A stretch of DNA of 64,000 nt from Patulibacter sp. SYSU D01012 (GCF_017916475.1 NZ_JAFMTB010000001.1:1326849-1390848), one strand, 5' to 3'; counted from the stretch's first letter, positions 1 to 8,570 are shown. Made by a program: numbers and translations. Notes: generated by a model not told the origin, from the sequence alone.

Positions 1-1547
1 GCAAGTAGGCCCAACGCCAGGCGATCCGCCGCGGCGCTGTCGCCCGCGAAGGCCACGGTGCGCCCGGCGCCGACCGCCACCGGCCGCCGGGCGCCCTCCG
101 TGGTCAGCCGGCCCGCGGGCACCCGCCGCAGCAGGACGTCGGCGCGCAGGCCGGCCAGCCGCGGCATCGACCACGTGTCGGCGTCGCCCGCGGCCGCCCC
201 GGCCTCGTCGGCGTCGCGGCCCAGCAGGGCGCCCGCCCAGCGGCCGAGCGGCTGGTCGGCGGGCACGACGAGCGTCCCGGCGGGCAGGACGGCGGCGTGC
301 GGGCCCGCCGGGCCGAGCGGGTCGATCCGCACGCGCGTCGCCGCGCGCAGGGACCGCACCCGCACCCCGTCGGCCCGCAGCCGCGCGGCGAGCGTCCACG
401 CGTCGGCGGCGTGCGCGTCGGTGCGCAGCGTCCAGCCGTAGGCCCGACCGCCGGCCGCGTCCCGGCCGGCGCGTCCGGCGGCCACGGCGTCCGCGAAGCC
501 CCGCGCCCACGCCCGGACGACGGTGGTGCGGTGGTCCGCGACGGCCGCGAGCGTCGCCCGCAGCGCGGTCGCGTGGCGGCGCGTCTTCTCCGCCAGCGGC
601 AGGTCGGACCCCTGCTCGTACGTCATCCCGCCCGCGCCGAAGAGCAGGCTCGTGGCCGAGTCCGCGTAGCCGGGGTAGAGCAGGTCGTAGCCGGCGTGGT
701 GCGTCGTGCGGACGCCCCGCGCGAGCAGCGCCCGGTCGACGGCGCGGCGGACGAGGCCGTCGGCGATCCCGCGCGCCGCCCGCGGCAGGCCGGCGACGAC
801 CGGGCGGGCGTACGGCGGGGCGAAGTAGCCCGTCCCCGTCTGCTCGTGCGCGTCGACCGCCACGGTCGGCGGCAGGCGACGGAGCACGGCCAGGCGCGCC
901 CGGGTCTCGGGCTGGCTCGCCGCGAACCAGTCCCGGTTCAGGTCGACGTCGGCGGCGTTCGTGCGGGTGCGGCGGGCGCGGCCGTCGGGGTTCTGGTCGG
1001 GGACGACGACCGTGGTGGTGCCGTGCAGGATCCGACGGGTGCCGCAGTCCTCGCCGCTCGAGAGCCGCGAGAGCAGCGCGAGCGCCGCGGTCGTCCCCGA
1101 GGGCTCGTTCGCGTGGACGCCCGCGCCGATCCAGACCAGGGCGGGGCGCCGCGCCACCCGGGCGACGGCGCGCGGGCCGGTCGCGCCGGCGCGGACGGCC
1201 CGCGCCGCCGCCGAGGCGGCCCGTACCGCCGTCGGGGTGAGCGCCCGCGGGTCGCCGACGAGCGCCCAGCGCAGCGGCCGGCCCTCGGGCGTGCGGCCGG
1301 CGACGGCGGTCGTGATCCGCGGCGAGGCCCGGTCGAGCGCCAGCAGCAGCCGGTCGGCCTCGGCGGGGGAGAGGGGGGCGTCCGTCAGGCCGCGCCCGAT
1401 CACGGACGCGGCCGACGGGGCCGGGCGGGCGCCCGGCACGACCGGGCAGGCCGGGGCGGCGGCGCTGGCTGGGGCCGCGGCGACGCCGGCGAGCACCAGG
1501 CCCGCCAGCGCGCACGCCGATGCCCGTCGCCGGGGCGCCTGGCCCAC
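1..1547 (-). CDS. M14-family zinc carboxypeptidase, secreted (3' end outside window)
   Basis: This is a probable secreted metallocarboxypeptidase of the peptidase M14 family, which removes C-terminal residues from peptides (some members act on cell-wall peptides). The chosen start is a GTG 10 nt after the glutaredoxin stop. It gives a typical signal peptide: basic residues 6-8, a hydrophobic core at about 11-25, then Ala-rich sequence. The zinc site is readable as GVHANEPSG (His145, Glu148), followed by a substrate-binding DLNRDW stretch, a VDAHEQTG third zinc ligand and a MTYEQGS segment that fits the catalytic Glu. About 515 residues lie in the window and the stop is off the left edge. It follows grxD closely on the same strand but its function looks unrelated. 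Family assignment is secure; substrate is unknown. Confidence 0.85.
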   Translation of the reverse strand, partial: MGQAPRRRASACALAGLVLAGVAAAPASAAAPACPVVPGARPAPSAASVIGRGLTDAPLSPAEADRLLLALDRASPRITTAVAGRTPEGRPLRWALVGDPRALTPTAVRAASAAARAVRAGATGPRAVARVARRPALVWIGAGVHANEPSGTTAALALLSRLSSGEDCGTRRILHGTTTVVVPDQNPDGRARRTRTNAADVDLNRDWFAASQPETRARLAVLRRLPPTVAVDAHEQTGTGYFAPPYARPVVAGLPRAARGIADGLVRRAVDRALLARGVRTTHHAGYDLLYPGYADSATSLLFGAGGMTYEQGSDLPLAEKTRRHATALRATLAAVADHRTTVVRAWARGFADAVAAGRAGRDAAGGRAYGWTLRTDAHAADAWTLAARLRADGVRVRSLRAATRVRIDPLGPAGPHAAVLPAGTLVVPADQPLGRWAGALLGRDADEAGAAAGDADTWSMPRLAGLRADVLLRRVPAGRLTTEGARRPVAVGAGRTVAFAGDSAAADRLALGLL

Positions 1548-1557
1548 CGCGGGCCGC

Positions 1558-1971
1558 TCAGCCCAGGCGGTTCTCGGGCTGCAGCAGCCCGTCCTGCGGC
1601 GCGGCGGGGGTGCCGGCGTCCTCCTGCGCGTCGGCCGGGGCGGCCGCGGCGGCGCCCTCCGCGCCGACCAGGCCCTGCAGCTCGCCGCTCTCGTACATCT
1701 CCATCACGATGTCGCAGCCGCCCACGAGCTCGCCGCGGACGAAGAGCTGCGGGATCGTCGGCCACTGCGACAGCGCCGACAGCTCCTGGCGGATGCGCGG
1801 GTCGGGCAGGATGTCGACGCTCGCGAACGGCACGTCGAGCGCCTGCATCACGCCGACCGTGCGGGCGGAGAAGCCGCACGCCGGCTGCTGCGGCGTGCCC
1901 TTCATGAAGAGGATGATCTCGTTGTCCTTGATGGCGTCGCTGATCGCGTCGCGGAGCTCGTTGTCGCTCAT
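1558..1971 (-). CDS. grxD: Monothiol glutaredoxin, Grx4 family
   Basis: This cytosolic monothiol glutaredoxin of 137 aa carries the CGFS active site (Cys32-Gly-Phe-Ser35) typical of Grx4/Grx5 proteins, which bind a glutathione-coordinated [2Fe-2S] cluster and hand it to target proteins. The core ends near residue 107 and is followed by an Ala/Glu-rich tail of about 30 residues that the family does not usually have. The gene starts 11 nt after the bolA stop on the same strand, so the two are probably co-transcribed. BolA and Grx4 proteins form heteromeric Fe-S complexes in bacteria and eukaryotes, which makes the pairing functionally meaningful. An A-type Fe-S carrier gene is divergent just upstream. 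Confidence 0.93.
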   Translation of the reverse strand: MSDNELRDAISDAIKDNEIILFMKGTPQQPACGFSARTVGVMQALDVPFASVDILPDPRIRQELSALSQWPTIPQLFVRGELVGGCDIVMEMYESGELQGLVGAEGAAAAAPADAQEDAGTPAAPQDGLLQPENRLG

Positions 1972-1982
1972 GCTGGAGTCCT

Positions 1983-2207
1983 TCAGGACGGGGTCTTGGT
2001 CGTCAGGGCCAGGGCGTGGATCGACCCGCCCAGCTCGCCCGCGAAGACGTCCATCACCATGCGGTGCTGGGCGACGCGGGTCTTGCCCGCGAACGCGGGT
2101 GAGGTGACGACGGCCTGGAAGTGCACGCCGTCGGCGCCCTCCACCTGCGCGGAGGCTTCGGGGATCGCGCCCTCGATGCGCTGCTTGATCTCGTCGGCGG
2201 TCGGCAT
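1983..2207 (-). CDS. bolA: BolA family protein
   Basis: This 74-aa BolA protein matches the class II-like KH fold of the family. It contains the conserved QHRMVMDVF segment and the late His in GSIHALAL (His64) that takes part in [2Fe-2S] ligation with monothiol glutaredoxins. An upstream in-frame ATG would add 33 residues of low-complexity Arg/Pro sequence. The start at 2207 is preferred because a GGAG lies just before it and a TACTCT -10-like hexamer lies 7 nt upstream. It is the first gene of the bolA-grxD pair and is divergent from the A-type Fe-S carrier. Likely role: Fe-S cluster trafficking or redox-linked regulation together with GrxD. Confidence 0.88.
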   Translation of the reverse strand: MPTADEIKQRIEGAIPEASAQVEGADGVHFQAVVTSPAFAGKTRVAQHRMVMDVFAGELGGSIHALALTTKTPS

Positions 2208-2214
2208 CACTCCA

Positions 2215-2220
2215 AGAGTA
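2215..2220 (-). promoter_or_regulatory. -10 hexamer of bolA (near-leaderless)
   Basis: TACTCT on the minus strand ends 7 nt before the bolA ATG, so transcription would begin at or next to the start codon. No convincing -35 is visible. It is one of the T-A-N3-T hexamers that recur at this distance in the window. Confidence 0.45.
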
Positions 2221-2272
2221 GAGGGTCGGCGAGCCCGCCCGGCAGGCCTTCCGGGCCGGGGGCCGGGGTCGC

Positions 2273-2278
2273 TACACT
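2273..2278 (+). promoter_or_regulatory. Probable -10 element of the A-type Fe-S carrier gene
   Basis: TACACT lies 48 nt before the start codon in the 119-bp divergent region shared with bolA, giving a 5' UTR of about 40 nt. The upstream TTCCGG at 18 bp spacing is a poor -35. No IscR/SufR-type operator was recognised. Confidence 0.35.
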
Positions 2279-2326
2279 CGGTGAAGTAATGGACCGCGTG
2301 GGACACCCCACCGTCTCGGAGGCACC

Positions 2327-2677
2327 ATGATCACCATCACGGACAAGGGCGCGGAGAAGGTCCGCGAGTTCCTCGAGAGCAACCCGCAGGAGGGCGAGGC
2401 CGGGCTGCGCGTCGGCGTGCGCGGCGGCGGCTGCTCCGGCTTCCAGTACGTCCTCGCGTTCGACGAGAAGCGCGACGGCGACATGACCTTCAACTCGCAC
2501 GGGATCACGGTGCTCTGCGACCGCCAGTCGTTCCCGTACGTCACGGGCTCGACGATCGACTACCTCGACGCCATGACCGGCGCCGGCTTCAAGGTCGAGA
2601 ACCCCAACGTCACCGCCGCCTGCGGCTGCGGCTCCTCGTTCCGCGTGGCGGACGAGGAAGAGGTCTCCGCCGTCTGA
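2327..2677 (+). CDS. erpA: A-type iron-sulfur carrier protein (IscA/ErpA/HesB family)
   Basis: This 116-aa A-type carrier receives and delivers Fe-S clusters to apo-proteins. The three conserved ligand cysteines are visible: Cys36 in GGGCSGFQY and Cys99/Cys101 in ACGCGSSF. Length and spacing are typical of the family. The start is supported by a GGAGG about 6 nt before ATG. It stands alone on this strand, divergent from bolA-grxD, so three Fe-S handling proteins are within 1.2 kb. Whether it is the functional ErpA, SufA or a generic HesB protein cannot be decided from sequence, so the symbol is provisional. Confidence 0.92.
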   Translation: MITITDKGAEKVREFLESNPQEGEAGLRVGVRGGGCSGFQYVLAFDEKRDGDMTFNSHGITVLCDRQSFPYVTGSTIDYLDAMTGAGFKVENPNVTAACGCGSSFRVADEEEVSAV

Positions 2678-2721
2678 TCCCGACGGACGCGCCGCCCCGC
2701 CCGGGGGCGCGCGCGTCCACG

Positions 2722-4104
2722 GTGCTCCGCCCGGTGCGTGCCGCGCCCGCTCGACGCGCCGCGGCGCTCCTCGCCGCCGCCGTCCTGCTGCTCGGCGCCG
2801 GCGTCCTGCTCGGCCGCCTGACCGCCGGCGGCGACGATGCCGCCCCCGCGGCCCCGCGGGCGACCGCGCCCGCCGCCGTGCGCCCGCCCGAGCTGGCCGT
2901 CGGCCTGGTGACGGGCGACGCCGGCGTGCTCGCCCCGCCGGGCCAGCCGGTCGCGGGCTTCGCGCGCGCCCAGGCGCTGACCGACCGCATCGCCCCGGAG
3001 TACGTCCGCGTCGACGTGCGCTGGGACCTGCTGCAGCCGCAGGAGGGCGCGCCGCTCGACCCCGACCGCCCGGTCGGGGCCGGCTGCGGCCGCGACGGTG
3101 CCGCGCCCTGCGCGGGCGACGAGACGCTCACCCGCACGCTGGCGGCGCTGAAGGCCGCGCAGGCGGCCCACCCCGGGCGCTACCGCCCCGTCCTGACCTT
3201 CTGGGGCATGCCCGCGTGGGCCGGGAAGCCCGCCGACGCCGGCTGCGAGGCGGCCCGGGCCCGCGAGGGCGCCCGGCCGCTGCGCCCCGGCGGCGAGCCG
3301 GCCTACCGCGCCGCCGTCGCCGCGGTGTGGCGGGCCGTGCGGGGCGCCGGGCTGGACGGCGCCGACTGGTCGCCCTGGAACGAGCCGAACGCCCCGTACT
3401 TCGTCGCGCCGCAGCGGCAGGCGTGCCGGGGTGACGCCGCGCCGACGTCCCCGGCCGTCTACGCCCGGATGGCCCGGGCGATGGACGCCGAGCTGGACCG
3501 CCTGCGCGCGGCCGTCCCCGCGGGCGGCCCGGGGCGCGGCGACCGCCTCGTCCTGGGCGAGCTGGCGGCATGGCCCGATCCCACGCCGAAGGCGGTGCCC
3601 GCCGACGAGTTCCTCCGCGCGCTGCCGGACGACGTGCTCTGCCGCGCCGACGTGATCGGCCTGCACGGCTACCTCGAGGCCCGGCCGCCCGCGGGCCGCG
3701 GCGAGCCGGTCGCCGGCGCGCTCGCCGAGCTGGACCGCCGCCCGTGCCTCGACGGCCACCCGGCGTGGGTCACCGAGACGGGCGTCGGCGCGCCGCACGC
3801 GGGGGCGACCCGCGACGTGCGTCCCGCGACGCTCGCGGCCGAGTGCCGCCTGCTGCACCGCCAGCTCGAGCGCTGGTACCGTGACCCGCGGGTCACCGCC
3901 GCGTTCCAGTACTCCGTGCGCGAGGACCCCAGCTTCCCGACCGGCCTGACGGACGAGGCGATGACCCGGACGTACCCCGTCGCCGCCGCGTGGGCGGCCT
4001 GGGGCGGGGACCGCGCGCCGACGGCCGCGCCGCCCGCGCTGCCCGGCGCCTGCGCCAGCACCGCCGCGGCGGCGCGCGCGGACGAGGACGCGCCGCCCGG
4101 CTGA
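2722..4104 (+). CDS. Membrane-anchored or secreted glycoside hydrolase-like protein, clan GH-A type
   Basis: This 460-aa protein has an N-terminal signal-anchor (about residues 10-35, Ala/Leu rich after basic residues) followed by an Ala/Pro linker and a (beta/alpha)8-like domain. The SPWNEPN segment (Glu221) matches the acid/base Glu at the end of strand 4 of clan GH-A, and AWVTETG (Glu352) fits the nucleophile. This places it near the GH5/GH39-type glycosidases. The WDLLQPQEG and VLTFWGMPAWA segments also resemble that barrel. Start is GTG at 2722. It sits alone between the Fe-S carrier and a glycosyltransferase fusion, with no linked sugar transporter. Substrate is unknown; exact GH family is not claimed. 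Confidence 0.7.
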   Translation: MLRPVRAAPARRAAALLAAAVLLLGAGVLLGRLTAGGDDAAPAAPRATAPAAVRPPELAVGLVTGDAGVLAPPGQPVAGFARAQALTDRIAPEYVRVDVRWDLLQPQEGAPLDPDRPVGAGCGRDGAAPCAGDETLTRTLAALKAAQAAHPGRYRPVLTFWGMPAWAGKPADAGCEAARAREGARPLRPGGEPAYRAAVAAVWRAVRGAGLDGADWSPWNEPNAPYFVAPQRQACRGDAAPTSPAVYARMARAMDAELDRLRAAVPAGGPGRGDRLVLGELAAWPDPTPKAVPADEFLRALPDDVLCRADVIGLHGYLEARPPAGRGEPVAGALAELDRRPCLDGHPAWVTETGVGAPHAGATRDVRPATLAAECRLLHRQLERWYRDPRVTAAFQYSVREDPSFPTGLTDEAMTRTYPVAAAWAAWGGDRAPTAAPPALPGACASTAAAARADEDAPPG

Positions 4105-4193
4105 CCCCGTACGCACGCGGCGGCGGTGGCGCGTCGCCGCTCGACCGGCCCGGACGCACGGAGCGCCGGCGTACCCGACGCCGCCCGCCGGGG

Positions 4194-4199
4194 TAGTCT
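4194..4199 (+). promoter_or_regulatory. -10 hexamer of the GT4-flippase fusion gene
   Basis: TAGTCT ends 7 nt before the ATG at 4207. This predicts a leaderless transcript and supports that start over upstream in-frame codons. No clear -35 is present. Confidence 0.45.
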
Positions 4200-4206
4200 G
4201 CGGGTG

Positions 4207-6552
4207 ATGCGCGTTGCGCTGGTCTCCCCGTACTCGTGGACCTATCCCGGGGGCGTGGCCCGGCACATCGAGGCGTTGGCGCGGGAGCTGCGCGAGCAGG
4301 GGCACGAGGCCCGGGTGCTCGCGCCCTTCGACCCGCCGGACCGTCTCGCCAGCCGGATGCACCGCGGTGCACCACCCCAGGATCGGATCGCCCCCGAGTG
4401 GCTCGTGCCGCTCGGTCGCACCGTGGGCATCCCCGCCAACGGCGGCGTGTCGAACCTGGCGATGAGCCCCTCGGCGGTCGCGCGCCTGCGCCGCGAGCTC
4501 GACACGGGCGGCTACGACGTCATCCACCTGCACGAGCCGCACGCGCCGCTCCTCGGCTGGGACGCCCTGCTGTCCTGCGACGCGGCCCCGCTCGTCGGCA
4601 CCTTCCACTGCTACTCCGCCAACCAGGTCACGAACGGCCTGGGCGTCGCGTTCGGCGCCCGACGCCGGCTCAACCGCCTGACGGAGCGGATCGCGGTCTC
4701 CGACGCCGCGGCGTGGACGGGCAAGCGCTTCTACGGCGGCCGCTACCGGGTCATCCCCAACGGCGTCGACGTGCCCGCGATCATCCCCGCGCGCGGCCCC
4801 GACCGCCCCGCGGGCGAGATGCGGATCGGCTTCGTCGGCCAGGCCGTCGAGCGCAAGGGCCTGCCGATCCTGCTGCGCGCCTTCGACGCGCTGCGCGAGC
4901 AGCTGCCCGTCGAGCTCGTCGTCATGGGGCCCGAGGAGGAGGAGGTCCGTCGCGTCGCCCTCGACGAGCGGCTGCGCGGCGTGCGCGTCCTCGGCCGCGT
5001 CGACGACGAGACGAAGCACCGCGAGCTGGCGGCGTGCGACGTGCTCTGCGCCCCGTCGCTGGGCGGCGAGAGCTTCGGCATGGTGCTGACGGAGGCCTTC
5101 GCGCAGGGCGTGCCCGTCGTCGCCTCCGACATCGTCGGCTACCGCGACGTGGTCACCGCCGGGCGCGACGGCGTCCTGGTCCCGCCGGGCGACGCGCTCG
5201 CGCTCGCCCACGCGCTGCGCGACCTGGCGCTGCGCCCCGCGCGCCGCCGCACGATGAGCGAGGCCGCGGCCCGCTCGGCGTCCCGCTACGCCTGGCCGCG
5301 CGTGGCCCAGCGGATCGTCGGCGTGTACGAGGACGCCCTGAAGGCGCCGCAGCCCGCCACGGCCTCCGAGCGCTTCCTGACCAAGCACGGCCTGCGCCCC
5401 GCGGACGGCCTGCCGCGCGCGCCCGCCCAGCGGCTGCCGCGCCCCGACGCGCCGACCGCCCCGCCGTCGCAGGAGGAGCGGACGCGCGCCCGCCGCAAGC
5501 TCGCCCGCCGGGTGGGCGTGGGGGCCGCCGCGGCGGTCACGGTCGGCGCGGGCGCGATGGCGCTGCAGCGCATCGGCCTGGACTCGATCGCCCACAGCCT
5601 GCTGCAGTCCTCGCCGCTGTGGGTGGCGCTGGCCCTGGCCGTCATGGCGACGTCGATGGGCTTCCGCGCGATCTCGTGGCACGCGATCCTGCGCGCGGCG
5701 ATCCCGGGCGCGGCGATGACGCGCATGGAGACGTTCCGGGCGACGGCGATCGGCGTGATGATGTCCGCGACGCTGCCCGCCCGCCTGGGCGAGCCCTCAC
5801 GTGCGCTGATCATGGCCCGGCGCATCGGCAGACCGCGGGAGCGGCTGCCGGTGGTGCTCGGCACGCTCGTCTCGCAGACGCTCATCAACGTCTTCGCGCT
5901 GATCCTGCTGGGCACGGTGATGATCAGCTCGATCAAGCTCTTCCGCGGGCACGACGGCGCGCTCGTCACGCTCGCCATCGCCCCGGCGGTGCTGCTGCTC
6001 GTGCTGCTCTTCGGCCCCGTGCTGCTGCGGGTCAAGTGGGGCGACGGACGCGGGCGGCTGCACCGCCTGCAGGCGCGCGTCCGCGGCTGGGCGCAGGCGC
6101 TGCGCGGCGGCCTGCGCGTGTTCCGCAGCCCCCGGCTGGGGTCGGTCGCGGTCGGGTCGCAGCTCGTGGCCTGGGTGCTGCAGGCGGTGTCGTGCTGGCT
6201 GCTGCTGCGGGCGTTCGGCATCGACGAGGGCATCGGCGCCGCTGCGGCCGTGCTCTTCGCGGTCAACGTCACCGCGGTCCTGCCGCTCACCCCGTCGAAC
6301 CTCGGCGTCTTCCAGGCTGCGTGCGTCACCGTGCTGGGCGCCGGCTACGGCGTGAGCTACGCCGACGCGCTCGGCTACGGCATCGTCCTGCAGGCCGTCG
6401 AGGTCGCGACGGCGCTCGCCCTCGGCATGCCGGCGATGCTCGGCGAGGGCGTCACGTGGCGCGACGTGAAGACGCGCGCGCTGCACGCGACGCCGGTCGA
6501 CCTGCCGCCGCTGCCCAAGGGCGCGACGGTCGGGGTCGAGGCCGAGTCCTAG
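4207..6552 (+). CDS. GT4 glycosyltransferase fused to an UPF0104/LPG-synthase-like membrane domain
   Basis: This 781-aa two-part protein begins with a GT-B fold glycosyltransferase of family GT4 (about residues 1-385). It has the GGV loop near residue 15, an HEPH acceptor segment, and the donor-binding EX7E motif ESFGMVLTE (Glu288/Glu296). This half resembles PimA-type mannosyltransferases. After a Pro/Arg-rich linker (about 390-430), residues 430-760 form about eight hydrophobic segments like the UPF0104/YbhN and lysyl-phosphatidylglycerol synthase transmembrane region, containing LPARLGEPSRA and LPLTPSNLGVFQA. The fusion suggests glycosylation of a lipid coupled to flipping or anchoring. 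An upstream in-frame ATG would add 27 residues; 4207 is preferred. The sugar and the lipid are unknown. Confidence 0.85.
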   Translation: MRVALVSPYSWTYPGGVARHIEALARELREQGHEARVLAPFDPPDRLASRMHRGAPPQDRIAPEWLVPLGRTVGIPANGGVSNLAMSPSAVARLRRELDTGGYDVIHLHEPHAPLLGWDALLSCDAAPLVGTFHCYSANQVTNGLGVAFGARRRLNRLTERIAVSDAAAWTGKRFYGGRYRVIPNGVDVPAIIPARGPDRPAGEMRIGFVGQAVERKGLPILLRAFDALREQLPVELVVMGPEEEEVRRVALDERLRGVRVLGRVDDETKHRELAACDVLCAPSLGGESFGMVLTEAFAQGVPVVASDIVGYRDVVTAGRDGVLVPPGDALALAHALRDLALRPARRRTMSEAAARSASRYAWPRVAQRIVGVYEDALKAPQPATASERFLTKHGLRPADGLPRAPAQRLPRPDAPTAPPSQEERTRARRKLARRVGVGAAAAVTVGAGAMALQRIGLDSIAHSLLQSSPLWVALALAVMATSMGFRAISWHAILRAAIPGAAMTRMETFRATAIGVMMSATLPARLGEPSRALIMARRIGRPRERLPVVLGTLVSQTLINVFALILLGTVMISSIKLFRGHDGALVTLAIAPAVLLLVLLFGPVLLRVKWGDGRGRLHRLQARVRGWAQALRGGLRVFRSPRLGSVAVGSQLVAWVLQAVSCWLLLRAFGIDEGIGAAAAVLFAVNVTAVLPLTPSNLGVFQAACVTVLGAGYGVSYADALGYGIVLQAVEVATALALGMPAMLGEGVTWRDVKTRALHATPVDLPPLPKGATVGVEAES

Positions 6553-6680
6553 GGGTCTGGGGGCTGCCCGGGGCCGGACGGCGGCCGCGGGCGGCGTACG
6601 CCCCGTCGGGCCCCCGGACGGGTGCCCCCCGACCGGCCGGACCGCTCCGACCGGACGGCGCGGAACGCCCGTTCCTGTTC

Positions 6681-6686
6681 TACGCT
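6681..6686 (+). promoter_or_regulatory. -10 hexamer of the alpha/beta hydrolase gene
   Basis: TACGCT lies 8 nt before the ATG at 6695. A GGAGGCG overlaps the space between them, so either leaderless or very short-leader initiation is possible. Confidence 0.4.
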
Positions 6687-6694
6687 CGGAGGCG

Positions 6695-7552
6695 ATGAAC
6701 GAGCGTGCACCCTCGACCGCCGTCCCCGCCGAGGCGCGGCCGGTGGAGCTGGCGGACGGCACCGTCCGCACGGTGTTCGAGCGCGGCGAGGGCCGACCGC
6801 TGCTGCTGGTTCAGGGCATGAGCGGGACGCACGCCCACTGGGGCCGCGCCTTCGTCGACGGGCTCGTCGAGGCGGGGCGCCACGTCGTCTCCGTCAACCA
6901 CGTCGGCGTCGCCGGGTCCAGTCGCTGCGGCGGCCGGCAGTTCACCACCGGCGACCTGGCCGAGGCACAGGCCGCGGCGCTCGACGCCCTCGGGATCGAC
7001 GAGCCGGTCGACGTCTTCGGCATCTCGATGGGCGGGATGACGGCGCAGGAGCTGGCGCTCCGGCATCCCGCGCGCGTGCGGACGCTCGTCCTGGGCTGCA
7101 CGAGCCCCGGCGGCCCCGGCGCGCTGCACATGGCCCAGACCGACATGCAGGCGCTCGTCGAGACGCTCTCCAGCGGCGACGCCGCCCGCGCGCTGCGGGC
7201 ATCGTGGGAGCTCAACGTCTCCGCGGCGTTCGCCGCCGAGCACGAGGACGCGTACGAGGAGTTCGTCGCGGCGTCGAAGGCGGGGCGGATCTCGCTCCGG
7301 ACGCTGTCCGAGCAGGTCCACGCCATCCACGCGCACGACGCCCACGACCGCCTGGCGCGCATCGCCGTACCGACGACCGTCGCGCACGGCACCGAGGACC
7401 GGATGCTGCCGTACCCGAACGGGCGGGCGATCGCGGCCGCGATCCCCGGCGCGACGCTCGAGACCTTCGACGGCGCGGGCCACCTGTTCCACTGGGAGGA
7501 CCCGGAGCGCGCGGTGCGCGTCGCCCGGGAGACCTCCGCGCGGGCGGACTGA
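6695..7552 (+). CDS. Alpha/beta hydrolase
   Basis: This 285-aa cytosolic alpha/beta-hydrolase fold enzyme shows all catalytic elements. The nucleophile elbow is GISMGGM (Ser in the G-x-S-x-G motif), the acid is the Asp of HGTEDRMLP, and the base is the His of GAGHLFHWE. It resembles the 3-oxoadipate enol-lactonase / haloperoxidase-like group, but nothing in the neighbourhood fixes a substrate. It is a single gene, convergent with the shikimate dehydrogenase paralogue, whose stop lies 13 nt away. The ATG is preceded by GGAGG and a TACGCT hexamer. Confidence 0.85.
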   Translation: MNERAPSTAVPAEARPVELADGTVRTVFERGEGRPLLLVQGMSGTHAHWGRAFVDGLVEAGRHVVSVNHVGVAGSSRCGGRQFTTGDLAEAQAAALDALGIDEPVDVFGISMGGMTAQELALRHPARVRTLVLGCTSPGGPGALHMAQTDMQALVETLSSGDAARALRASWELNVSAAFAAEHEDAYEEFVAASKAGRISLRTLSEQVHAIHAHDAHDRLARIAVPTTVAHGTEDRMLPYPNGRAIAAAIPGATLETFDGAGHLFHWEDPERAVRVARETSARAD

Positions 7553-7565
7553 CCCCCGCCTGCCG

Positions 7566-8384
7566 TCAGCCGCGCGCGAGCGCCGCGGCGGCCTCGACCT
7601 GCTCGTCCGTGGGGCGCTGTCCGGTGTAGAGGACGAACTGCTCGACCGCCTGCAGCGTGGCGACCTCGGTGCCCAGGATCGTCCGCACGCCGGCCTCGCG
7701 GGCGCGCAGCACGAACGGGGTCTCGGCCGGCTGGTGGACGACGTCGAAGACCGTGCTCGCGGCGTCGATCGCCGCGGCGGGGAAGGGCAGGGCGTCGGCC
7801 TCGGGGCCGCCGCGCATGCCGATCGGCGTCGCGTTGATGAGCGTGGCGGGGCGGTCGTCGCCGAGTTCGGCCGCCCACGCGTAGCCGGTCTCGTCGGCCA
7901 GGGCGCGGCCGACCGCCTCGTTGCGGGCGACGATCGTGCCCGCGGCGTACCCGCCGTCGCGCAGCGCGTGGGCGACGGCCTTCGCCATCCCGCCGCTGCC
8001 GCGCAGGGCGAAGGGCGCGTCGGTCGGCACGCCGTGCTGCTCGAGCAGCGTCGCGACCGCGATGTAGTCCGTGTTGTAGGCGGTCAGCCGGCCGTCGTCG
8101 TTGACGATCGTGTTGACCGACGCGATCCCCGCCGCGGACGGGTGCACCTCGTCGACGAGCGGGATGCTGTCCTCCTTGAACGGCATCGAGACCGCGCAGC
8201 CGCGGATCCCGAGCGCCCGCACCCCGCCGATCGCGGCGCTCAGGTCGGTCGTGGTGAAGGCCTTGTAGAGGTAGTCGAGCCCCAGCGCGTCGTACAGCGC
8301 GTTGTGGAAGCGCGTGCCGAAGTTGCCGGGCCTGCCGGCGAGCGACATGCAGAGCGTCGTGTCCTTGGAGAGCGGCGGCCGCAT
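7566..8384 (-). CDS. Shikimate/quinate 5-dehydrogenase family protein (AroE/YdiB-like)
   Basis: This 272-aa enzyme belongs to the shikimate dehydrogenase family and probably catalyses NAD(P)-dependent oxidation of a shikimate-like hydroxyacid. N-terminal features include the substrate loop of SLAGRPGNFGTRFHN, the catalytic Lys in VSMPFKED, and the NTDY segment whose Asp completes the Lys-Asp pair. The nucleotide-binding motif is LRGSGGMAKAVAHAL. The SLAG...NFGTRFHN signature differs from housekeeping AroE and is typical of a paralogue subgroup, so a role outside the core shikimate pathway is likely. No aro genes are nearby. The ATG at 8384 is supported by a TAGGCT hexamer 7 nt upstream; reading further upstream runs into unrelated sequence. 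Confidence 0.85.
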   Translation of the reverse strand: MRPPLSKDTTLCMSLAGRPGNFGTRFHNALYDALGLDYLYKAFTTTDLSAAIGGVRALGIRGCAVSMPFKEDSIPLVDEVHPSAAGIASVNTIVNDDGRLTAYNTDYIAVATLLEQHGVPTDAPFALRGSGGMAKAVAHALRDGGYAAGTIVARNEAVGRALADETGYAWAAELGDDRPATLINATPIGMRGGPEADALPFPAAAIDAASTVFDVVHQPAETPFVLRAREAGVRTILGTEVATLQAVEQFVLYTGQRPTDEQVEAAAALARG

Positions 8385-8391
8385 GGTCCGC

Positions 8392-8397
8392 AGCCTA
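8392..8397 (-). promoter_or_regulatory. -10 hexamer of the shikimate dehydrogenase paralogue
   Basis: TAGGCT on the minus strand lies 7 nt before the start codon, in the 186-bp region divergent from the secreted orphan gene. This predicts a leaderless transcript. Confidence 0.45.
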
Positions 8398-8570
8398 CGG
8401 CGCGTCGGGGCCCGGGAGCGCCGCGGACGGCGTCCCTCGGCGCACCGGGAGACCGGCGGTCGCGCCGCGGTGGGGCGCCGCCCACCGGACGCCGCATCGT
8501 TCCGACATTGCCGGTGTTCTTCGCTGCGACGCGCCGTACGTGGCGGCGCGCGGTTCCCCGAAGGAGTCCC

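Noticed and set aside
2560-5682. Long minus-strand open frame opposite the glycosidase and GT4 genes
   Set aside because: Composition is Arg/Gly/Ala-rich without motifs, and both plus-strand genes have convincing domains and starts.
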